Shown here: positions 1 through 8,785 of the stretch, piece after piece
Layout of the letters: the number at the start of each line of letters is the position of its first letter
How positions within the stretch are numbered: position 1 is the stretch's first letter
Origin: Penicillus capitatus
Taxonomy: Eukaryota; Chlorophyta
NCBI GenBank assembly: GCA_965649825.1
Contig: OZ287707.1
Coordinates: 496,001 to 560,000, forward strand
Reading direction: 5' to 3'
Length of the DNA stretch: 64,000 nucleotides
Program-made: the position numbers and the translations under genes
The notes under the pieces: generated by a model
Seen by the model: the letters and a program-made list of their open reading frames with translations, nothing else
Databases searched by the model: none
Told to the model about the DNA's origin: nothing

Positions 1-1
1 T

Positions 2-154
2 GTGTACGAAAAGGCGGAGGAGATGGCTGCGAAGTTCAAGAAAGAAGTGGAGCTGGCGGCAGCCCGTATTCAAGCGACAGAGTCTGAAACCATTGTCTCG
101 GATGTCTCTCTCGACACCTCTCGACTTGAAGGAGGACTTATGTATGAAGACTAA
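2..154 (+). CDS. 3' end of an unidentified coding region (partial)
   Basis: The window opens inside a frame that stays open from base 2 to a TAA at 152-154, giving about 50 residues. The visible part is rich in Ala, Glu and Lys and looks helical (KAEEMAAKFKKEVELAAARIQ), followed by a short acidic Ser/Thr tail ending in LMYED. This has the composition of a coiled-coil C-terminus, but the family cannot be told. The start and any upstream exons lie outside the window, and the fragment could also be the last exon of a longer spliced gene. Confidence 0.5.
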   Translation: MYEKAEEMAAKFKKEVELAAARIQATESETIVSDVSLDTSRLEGGLMYED

Positions 155-526
155 GATGATCATCAACTGTGTCGTGTAGCGAGAGCCGAAAAGAGAATCG
201 AGACATCTGAGTGCGGTACCCTTCAGGAAGGGATATACTCTGAGAACACTGCGCATCGTTTATGGGACGTATGCAATTTTTCCTATGTTTTCTTTCTTGA
301 CCCACGGTAGAAAAAAGCAGAATCCGTCGTCCACCCTTAGCCTCTCGCCGGATCCAATATCTCATGCGCGATTTCTACCTGCGATGCTGTTTCTTGGTCA
401 GATCGACGACAGAAGCGGCCAGCTCGTCGCGACTCAAACGTGAAGTAGTCGACCGTTCGCATATGAACATCGTGTTGCCATCGCGGACTTCGCCTTCGTC
501 CGAGAAGACGACGATGCCTTCAGCAC
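155..526. other. Intergenic stretch with a possible small minus-strand ORF
   Basis: No plus-strand gene is visible between the partial gene and the epimerase. On the minus strand an ORF ends at 375 and could start at the ATG complementary to 536-538, giving about 54 residues with gene-like codon use ([20 protein letters not shown] at its start). It would overlap the 5' end of the epimerase transcript head to head. It matches no family I recognise, so I leave it as a candidate only. Confidence 0.25.
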
Positions 527-1405
527 ATGGATCGGCCATCAAACGGTACGTCGTTTCAGCACATGACACGCCAAACATTGCCGCAAAGAGAAGAGGGGAG
601 GGATCGTCCACGGACGACGATAGCTCCGAGCATTCTGTCTTCGGACTTTGCTCGACTGGCGCATGAGTGCGAGAGAATGATGGAGCTGGGAGCGGATTGG
701 CTGCACGTGGATGTGATGGATGGACACTTTGTGCCGAATCTGACGCTGGGACCGCCCATCCTCGGATCTCTGCGGCGGCACACGGACGCGTTCTTGGACT
801 GCCACCTCATGGTGACGCATCCGGAGAAGTGGGTGTTTGCTTTTGCCCAGGCGGGGGCAGACATGTTCACGTTTCATTTGGAAGCGGTGGCGGATCCGTC
901 GACGATGGGCAGTCGAGATGAAAAGGTGAGAAGAGAGAAAAGACTGATGAAAAGGCAGAGAAAAATGTGACAGGTTCTGCAACTGGTCGGCGAGATCCGA
1001 GAAGCGGGAATGCACGTGGGCGTGGCGCTCAAGCCTGCAACGCCTGTCGAGTACGTTCTGCCTTATCTGGCCGAAGTGGACCTGGTTCTGGTCCTGACGG
1101 TGGAGCCAGGGTTCGGAGGACAGTCCTTCATGGAGGACAAGGTCTGCGACGGGACAGCAGCCTCTCTTTCTCCTGAAGGGCTGTATCTGTATGTACAGGT
1201 GAAGAAATGCCAACAGCTTCGGGAAGCGTCGCGAGACGTGCAGATCGAGGTGGATGGAGGTCTGGCTCCCGACACCATCGACAAGGCCGCTGCCGTCGGT
1301 GCCAACGTCATCGTGGCAGGCAGTTCCATCTTCGGCGCTCAAGATCCAAAATCCGTCATCGAACAGCTTCGCAGCAGCGTCGACAGCGCCTCCACTTCTG
1401 CCTGA
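527..1405 (+). CDS. RPE: Ribulose-phosphate 3-epimerase
   Basis: The product interconverts D-ribulose 5-phosphate and D-xylulose 5-phosphate in the pentose phosphate pathway (and the Calvin cycle if plastidial). Three exons join in phase: 527-925, 974-1141 and 1199-1405, with introns of 48 and 57 bp (GTGAGA and GTCTGC donors). The 257-residue product has the TIM-barrel hallmarks: [12 protein letters not shown] near residue 33, [12 protein letters not shown] with the metal-binding HVDVMDG, the HLMV strand, TVEPGFGGQ with its phosphate-binding glycines, EVDGG, and AGSSIFG near the C-terminus. The family is usually 220-230 residues; the extra 25-30 at the N-terminus are Arg/Gln rich. The ATG at 563 could equally be the start, so I cannot say whether the extension targets an organelle. 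Confidence 0.93.
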
Positions 1406-1515
1406 TCCTATCGCTGAACTTTCCCTCTCTGTCGACTCGCTTTCCAAACATAAATGCTCATTTCATAATGATGCACATGAACTGTAACGTACCTTGTCGT
1501 TTGTGCGCGTGATCG

Positions 1516-2123
1516 ATGTCAGCGTCGACAACAGAGAGACAGATCAATGAGCTCATTGCACAGCACAAGAAAAAGTTGGCGGAAATTGAAGAGACAAAGA
1601 GCTTCTTTGGATGGTTACACAAGAGGTCGCCGACTGGACCGAAGCTGTCTACCGCTCAGAGAATCCGACTGCACTTGGAGAGACATGGAAACGCCTGGTC
1701 CACTGCGCTCTTTGCAGGATGGATCATGATCCTCTCTTTGAGGCTTTCCGCATTGCGTCGCGAATTTGCGGTTTCCTTCGTCCCTTGCCCAGTTTCATAT
1801 CCGAGGTTGGTTCGGGTAGGAAGAGAAGGCGCAGCTGGAAGACAAAAATGTCACTCTTTCGAAGGAGAACGCAAAGTCCTGCCTCTCTCTCACATTTTTT
1901 CATCTTCATGTGTTTTTCTAGAATGAGAGAATACGTGGAGCGAATGGAGGGAAGTTGGTCGTCCATTCTTGAAGCTGTCCAGAAAAGCGGTTGGCGATCC
2001 GGTTCTACCGTGGAGCGGATCGAGAAGATCATTCAAGACATTCAATCTACCAAAACGGAAAAAGAATCAAAAACTGTCGATCCTCCCAAAGAGGTCAAAA
2101 AAGCAAAGCGCTTTTTTATTTAG
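1516..2123 (+). CDS. Small coiled-coil protein of unknown function
   Basis: A frame starting at the ATG at 1611 runs through DWTEAVYRSENPTALGETWK, then needs two short introns (about 1755-1808, then 1876-1921) to join EKAQLEDKNVTLSKENAK to MREYVERMEGSWSSILEAV and a Lys-rich tail ending at the TAG/TAA near 2123. A second possible first exon begins at 1516 in another frame (MSASTTERQINELIAQHKKK) and also looks helical, so the true start is unsettled. The centre is heptad-like and the C-terminus is very basic. I recognise no family. It is transcribed towards the convergent pICln gene, whose stop lies about 250 bp downstream. Confidence 0.55.
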
Positions 2124-2371
2124 ACGCATGTCTCAGAGAGAAGATTAGATCATATCAACGAAGGCCCTGAGGCCATTCTCATCTGGCACGCATGAATGAT
2201 TTGTCATCAGCGACATCGAAAGGCTTCAGCCATCGAGAAATGTTCATCATTCATGTCTCGTCAAGAGTAGCAAATATTTCCACGTCATCATGAGCCAAGG
2301 AGGAAAGAAAAAGGTCAATGGAAGGTTACACATCTGTTTGGGTTTGGAATAGAAGTGTGATGGAAAGATCG

Positions 2372-3313
2372 TTACGTGTCGTTTTGTCGAGGGGTCTCCT
2401 CTTCCTCTTCTGACTCTGGATCGTCAAATCGTGCAGGATCGTCACCGATCAGCTAGGCATCAGCAGTGCATCTTACATATCGTATTCGTTGATGATCTAT
2501 CTGTGTGCGAACCTCCTGTAGATCCTGAGCGATGTGATCCACTCTAAATCCTCCTCCATCTTCTCCATTAAGCAGATCATCAAATTCCTCTTCTGGCGAA
2601 AGGTCGATGTGCGTGAAGGATGCAAGAAAAGAGGGAGATACCCAAATCGTCCGAATCTGGATTCAGTGCCGAGCATTCCGAGAAGATCCTGAAAATCTCG
2701 TCCACTACAGGCACAGATGGCGATGGGCCCTTCAGCCAAGCACAATAGCGGCAGCTTCAGAGATCTTGGTGGATGTGTTCTTTTCATCAGGTGAGGATAC
2801 TGACATCCCCAATCAAATAGCAAATATTGCACATCTCATCCTCAGCATGCCTGATCATATATGTATTCTTACACGCACGCGCATACCTGTGCCCACATCC
2901 TCTGGCGACAAGATGACAGAGCACTCCAAATCCAGTGACTCCATTTCTTCTGGAGGATCCAACTGCAGGTAGAGACAGCGTTCGCCGTCGCACACATTCG
3001 GATCTTTGGAGATGGCATGGACCACAACGGCGGGATATCCGACAGAGTAACCCACGTCTCCCCTTTCCTCGCTAAGCCATACCATACGCCTACAGACAAC
3101 AAAGCGACAAGATGACCTTCTTTGCGGCGGCGTCCAGTCTGACCTCGTTGTGAGGTACAGCCAACCGCTTCCCTTTGTATCGGAGGACGAAAGTGTTAAA
3201 TGGACGGCGGCAAACCGACCGCGGACCTCTTCATTATCAAATGTACAGAACGGAGGATCGTTGCCGACTTGGCGGAGAACAGATGACAGACCAAGTCGGA
3301 TCGAAAGCGACAT
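2372..3313 (-). CDS. CLNS1A: Methylosome subunit pICln (chloride conductance regulator-like)
   Basis: pICln is a PH-fold chaperone that holds Sm proteins for arginine methylation and snRNP assembly. Five exons, read on the minus strand, keep phase throughout: 3144-3313, 2873-3089, 2642-2729, 2513-2592 and 2372-2452, giving 211 residues. Evidence is the strand GWLYLTT followed by VWLSE, then GYSVGYPAVVVHAISKDP, which is the family's core, YLQL, and the helix VDEIFRIFSECSALNPDSDD. An acidic tail (EEEFDD, ESEEEEE) follows, as in animals and plants. The third intron is 143 bp with a GTAAGA donor; the others are 49-60 bp. The start codon lies three bases from that of the divergent flavoprotein gene. 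Confidence 0.85.
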
Positions 3314-3316
3314 CAG

Positions 3317-4111
3317 ATGCAAACGGCGCCAATGTGGAAAAATCATCTCCTGCGCAGCCTCGCTGCCCATAGGGATCCGTTTAGCGCACGATTTCTTCAG
3401 ATGGCAACGGTCAAACCCGACGGATATCCAGCAAACCGCACCGTCGTCTTTAGGTCCGGCATCTTTCGCCGATACCTCTCCTGTCACACGCTCTGCGTCA
3501 TACAGAGGTTTTGTGGGCGATACCTGCAACTTGATGACCTGTTCAGATATGAGGAGCGCCAAAGTACGCACGCACTCAATATCGAACGTCATGGAGAGAC
3601 CGACTGCTATGTATGAATGCATACATCACAGGTGTCTGAACTTCAACGCGCCCCCTTCTCTGAATGGTGCTGGTATTTCGACGATACAAAGGAACAGTAT
3701 CGACTCGCAGGAAACATGACAGTAATCGGCAAAGATGCGGGCGATACAGATCAACAAGAAGTCGCCTACACCATCTCACATCTTTTCCCTTAGTCGCTGT
3801 GCGAAAGATGCGAAGAAATCTGTGGAGCAGTCTGACACGCACGGCACAAGAACTGTTCCTGACGCCATATCCTGGAGAACCGATCGACGCTCAGTCTCCA
3901 TTGCCACCCGGTCCGTTGTCGGAGGTCAGCCTTTTCGCTGGAAGAGCGATTCTCAGCGTCGCCATTTGTACAGGAGGTGCCATTAGACACATTCTGTCTA
4001 CTGATCCTCTCTCCGCATTATGTGGATTACCTGAATATCAAGACAAGCAATAGAATCCTGTATGAGTTGCAATCGGACAGTACATGGACTGAAACAGAAG
4101 TTAATAGATGA
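3317..4111 (+). CDS. Pyridoxamine 5'-phosphate oxidase-related flavoprotein (Alr4036 type)
   Basis: Five exons join in phase: 3317-3453, 3506-3563, 3632-3760, 3808-3924 and 3974-4111, giving 192 residues. The opening W..HLLRSLAAHRDPF, then RFLQMATVKPDG and ANRTVVFRGF, match the FMN-binding split barrel of the Alr4036-like branch of the PNPOx family. SDMRSAKV follows, then SEWCWYFDDTKEQYRL, PYPGEPID and a C-terminal PLDTFCLLILSPHYVDYL with a final R..Y......W. The substrate is unknown; the family binds FMN and only some members oxidise pyridoxamine or pyridoxine phosphate. The ATG at 3317 is the first in frame and is three bases from the divergent pICln start, so the two genes must share a very small promoter region. 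Confidence 0.88.
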
Positions 4112-4285
4112 GATCTCTTTACGCACACTTGGAGCTTTTTTTAATTTCAAGTGTGGCTCTAATGACGCCCGCTGCTGAATGGAAAGGGATTGTATCGCCA
4201 TAATGGCAGACCGCAAGGGAGACCGCCAACTGTTCGTGTTTTCAGCATAAGATGCGTTTTCATCAGATGATTTCATTTTTGTGTT

Positions 4286-7200
4286 ATGGGGAAAAAGATT
4301 CGTCCATCGCCGTCGCGCGAAGGCGTTCAGTCACGGAAGCGCCGAAGGCCGTTCGATTCAAAACACGTGTCGATCGAGTTTCTCTGCGATGGCGTCTCTC
4401 TTGAGCGGTGTTTTAGATAAAGGGCCTGGAACCATTGAGCGATATCCCTTTGCCGGCGGATCGCGAGGATTCAGAAATCAATGAGGAGGAGCTCTCGGAA
4501 GAAGACTTTGCGTTTGTCCAGGAGCATTCAGGAAAACTCACGTTCTTGGAGAAGATCGAAAAAGATGAACTGGATCAGTGAGACAGCGAACCGACTGTGC
4601 AGACTGAGCAGATGTCCTGTTCAGGCAGGTCCTTCATAAACAGAGGACCGAAATGGAGAAGAGACAGCAGAAGATCGAGAGAGTTCAACGACGGAAGGCG
4701 CAATCAAAAGATCCACACTCCGAAGAAGACACGACAGAATCAGAAGGAGAAATGGATCCGTTGGATCAAGAACATGCAAAGAAGCACATTGAAGCACCTC
4801 AAAAAGTGATCTTATACATAGAGGTCGATCATGTCGACCATATCGTCTCATCTCTCCTGTCCAGAACAAAGCGTCGACGCATGACATCCGCAACAGATTG
4901 CCTGTGAAGACACCAGACGGGCGTGTGGTGCTAGAGCAAGAGATGGATGGCGCTGCTGCAGACTGCGTATGAAAATGGACAGACAGTTCAAGAGTTCTTG
5001 ATCTTGTTTGTGCGTTTCAGGCTCGAAAAGTAGAAGGTGTGACAGTGGATGACGTTTTCGTGGAGGGTAAAGCGACTTCACTTGTCATCGATCTCTTTGA
5101 TGCCATCTTGTGTGGCAGGAATTGAAAAGGACGATGAGGAAGCAGATCCAGACGAAGGAGCGCGTGATATGGACAACAGCACCAGAGATCTTGCCAAATC
5201 GGCAGATGCATCTGAATCTGAGCTGTCGGAGATCGAAGTGCGTTAGGTTCCCTCATGTCAGCATTCACGTGTCTTCAGTCTGAGGAAGACCAGATACCAG
5301 ATGCCGGAAGGGATGAGCTGAAGACACAGATCGCTGTCCATGCAAACAAGATGTTGTCGCAAGCTGAGAAATCAGTCATCCCATTGAAGAAACTTCTGAT
5401 TCTGTGCAGAAACCGAGATCTCCAGGTCCCATCACCTGTTTTGGACAGAATCGAGCTGGGGATATGAGCATAGATCCAACGACTGGCGATGGTTTCTGCG
5501 ATGCAAGTCTTCAAAGACATCATACCGGCGTATCGGATCACCACAAACTTGACAATCGCCCAAGGACAAGCAACGAAGAAGGTGACCGACCAAGGATACA
5601 GAGAGATGTAGATCATCATCCGACGCCTTTTCTGTGCCTTCAGATGGACAGAGAACAGTTGAAGACGAAGGAATACGAATCGTTTCTCCTTCAATGCTAC
5701 CAGTCCTTTCTAAAAATGCTGCTCAGCGATGCCGAGTCTTTTCGGAAAGGGCATCGATCTCCTTCGACACAGAGAGTCTGCGTCAAATGTCTCTGTGGTT
5801 TGGCTGAGTCCCTTCATCATTTCAATTATGGGTTCGAGCGTTGCCGACCGCGATTCTTTGGATAAATTGAATAATGGTTGCAGGACGGATCTTATCAAAG
5901 CTGTGGTGAATTACATGAAGCATCCAGATCGAACGCTCACAACAATCTGCTGTTCGACTTTGGCTGAAATCATACGATCGGATGTTCATGGTCATCGAAC
6001 ACTAGATGTGCGCGCTCCTTGTTATTAGACCCCTGATCTCTTGTGTACCCATGACAGATCGTTCAGTTCGTTGGAGATTTGATAAAACGTCAGAAGTGCC
6101 GTGTCGATCCTCAAGTGGTTGAGTGTCTGTTTCCTGTGTCCTTCAGTGATCTGCCGGTGCCATCAAAGGAAGGTACCTGTGCATTGTTTCTCTTCCTCGT
6201 GTCTCTATTCCATTTCGATCCTGTAGACAGGAAAGAGAAAAAGATATCGAAGCACAGAAGAAGAAAGATGTTCAAGATACGGAACCAGTTGGAAAAACGC
6301 GGAGAGGATTACCAAGTGGACAAACCTCTGCGCGACAAAGCGACGGAAGAGAAAGCACAGCTACAATCGCAAACCGTCGAGGCGCTGTTCGAGATCTTTT
6401 TCAGAGTTCTGAAGCACTGCAGTCATCACGTGCATTCGAGAAGCTGTTACGAACACGAGCACTCTGTCCACAGATATATCGCACTCAAGTGTCCACTACT
6501 GTCTGTTTGTCTGAGGGGACTGGCTAAGTATGCACACATCATGAGTGTCGAGTACTTTGAAGATCTGCTTGCTGTCTGTGCCCTCTCATTGCCATGACGA
6601 CCGTTTTGACGACACATGTCTTGTTGCCGCAGGTCATGACGAAACTCCTGAACTGTGCCGCATTGCCGTTCCATGAGAGATTTCAGTGCCTTTTCACCAT
6701 CGCCTGTATTTTCCGTGGACAGGGCGAAGCGCTAAACATCGATCGAAAGGCCATGTACCGGCAATTGTACGAAGCCCTCGGTAACTGGAGACCAGATGTT
6801 GTGCAAGGAAACGATGTCGACAGCAGCAGCAACGGCAGTGACATTGCCACATCGCCTCTCTGTCCATCGGACTCTGAAAGACAGATCCAGAATCCAGGCG
6901 TGATTCTGATTCGAGTTTGTCACCAGATGTTGTGCGAAACAAAGACATCAGATTTCGGCAAACTGGCTGCGTTTATCAAACGGATGTTGTCTGTTGCGAT
7001 TCATCAAGAAACGGGCATTGCCATGGGGATATCTGCCATCGTCCACAAACTGCTCATGAAGTATCGGCGATTGAGAACGCTGATGGAGGGAGAGAGCGAG
7101 ACGCCGATCAAAGACGCCATTTACGATCCATCTGTCGCCGATCCCAGCCAGGCTGGAGGATTGCTGACGTCGCTTTGGGAACTGACACTTCTGCAGAAGC

Positions 7201-7613
7201 ACTATCACCCTGACACAGCACAGGTCCTCTGTCAGAGATACCATTCCTTCAGTGATGACGGTGTTTTGCAGGGAGCGAAACAGATGTTGAAAATCCAGCC
7301 AGATGCGATGCGCAACGAGGCCGGTTGCATGGCGGCAATACTGACGTCCATCGATGGACCCCCTGGCATTGCAGCGCGCTACACAACAATACACGGTAGC
7401 TTCTGTCCAGCTCCTTGTCTGAGGAATCGACAGACGGGACTCAAGAAACGCAAGAGACAGAAAACGCCGTCGATCCTTGCCGAGCTCTCGAACGGAGAGG
7501 GGCGGAGCGCAGATAGCAATGCGATAAGCACCGCCTTCGAGCATTACTTCGCCAGACTGGAAAGACAAAAGCGCAGTCGTCGGTGCGCAAAGGCAGACGT
7601 GCGAAGCAATTGA
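4286..7613 (+). CDS. NOC3: Nucleolar complex protein 3 (NOC3/FAD24-like)
   Basis: NOC3 works with NOC2 in nuclear maturation and export of pre-60S ribosomal subunits and has been linked to replication licensing. The first exon (4286-4366) is basic, MGKKIRPSPSREG..., fitting a nucleolar signal. Later exons give an acidic stretch, FVQEHSGKLTFLEKI, a Lys/Glu coiled region, the family's LPVKTPDGRV motif near 4900, and RLAMVSAMQVFKDIIPAYRI near 5490, the canonical Noc3 core. The C-terminal CBF/Noc domain begins with FRGQGEALNID near 6720 and ends with a basic FEHYFARLERQKRSRR tail at a TGA. Introns are short (about 45-65 bp) and numerous; I did not place all junctions in the 5000-6600 section. Confidence 0.85.
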
Positions 7614-7900
7614 GTATTCGGAAGAACTCTGGATGATCCTTCTGTTGTGCTTCCGTCTGTACTGTTGCTATCCATTTCGCATTTTACCCGCCCAAATCCG
7701 TCGACGTCCTTCCAAAGGACATTTCTTTCACAACTTCACGGTGAGCAGTCAAGACGGTTGGCCACCCGGTTAACGAGCCGCACTACGCCATCTTCACTTG
7801 TATCTGCAAACTGATTGTGCTGTTGTAACGCATTGACACTGAGCGAGGCAACAGTCGAGTAGAATCGGGAGACCCCTTGCGTGATTACCTTTCTGTCAGA

Positions 7901-8532
7901 ATGCTTCGTGCTTTACTGTTCAGTACCGCGACGGCGTTGCTCTGTTATGTGGTCGCTGGAGTGGTCACATTTCCCGTGGAGCGCAACTTAACCATCTTTC
8001 CGGGCACGACGATGGGCTTTGAATTCAGCGAAGAGAATCTCTTTGAAATGTTTCGCTTTTCGGGTCCAGTGGATTGTGTTTCCTTTAGCTTCAACAGTAC
8101 ACGTCCAATGAACGCCGCTCTCTTCTTCGAACGCTGGGATTACATCAAAGACTATGTCAACAACCATACCGTCCCGCCCCCAGACAGAGAAGGCATTGTA
8201 CCTGGCTCAGAGTGCGCCCCTCTCAAATGGTTGTGTGCTCTTGATGTGACTTTTCATCGCTTTGCAGGTGCAATAAAACAACCGTGTGCAAGATAGAGTT
8301 TACCAAGGGAAATCTGCCGACGCTTAACGCACAACGAGGATTGGGACAGAATGGCTTGCCATACACGGTGGTATTCTGGTACCCCATGAACGACACGGAA
8401 CCGGCCAATGTCAGTCTCACTGTGGATGGACCGTGCTATACTGGAGAAAAAGAGACCTACACCTACACGATCCCTGCTCCTGTAAAGCCCGTCAACATAC
8501 CCGGTTCAAATAATCAGACAACGTCGAGTTGA
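7901..8532 (+). CDS. Small secreted or surface protein, family unknown
   Basis: Two exons, 7901-8229 and 8268-8532, are separated by a 38 bp GT-AG intron. The product, about 197 residues, begins with a clear signal peptide (MLRALLFSTATALLCYVVAG) and has several N-x-S/T sequons and paired cysteines, including DGPCYTGE near the end. A Pro/Val-rich stretch and a Ser/Thr tail finish it, with no obvious membrane anchor. I chose the ATG at 7901 because it starts the signal peptide directly. It lies just upstream of the secreted peroxidase gene on the same strand. No domain is recognised. Confidence 0.65.
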
Positions 8533-8785
8533 GGTCCTCTTAGCGGCAAATGGGTTATCCTGGGTGCGTCATATTTGATGAGAGTCGTCATTGTCGTCAT
8601 TATCGTCGTCGCCTCAATAAATGCATCTCCGGAAATGCGATCGATGCCTTGGCGCATGTGAAAGTGTCGATTTGATTACAGCGATCTCGTTATGATATAA
8701 TCGAGGAGTTGCCAACGCATAACTGTGCGTTTCTGTGATTCTCCCTTTAAAGCTGTTTTGTTCTGGAGGCTGAGATTTGCGTCTC

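Noticed and set aside
539-1447. 302-codon minus-strand ORF opposite the epimerase
   Set aside because: Antisense shadow of a well-supported gene; Ser/His/Arg-heavy composition and no motif.
2855-3622. 255-codon minus-strand ORF as one uninterrupted gene
   Set aside because: Only its 3' half is pICln. The 5' half is antisense to the flavoprotein exons, and a pICln start at 3313 is well placed.
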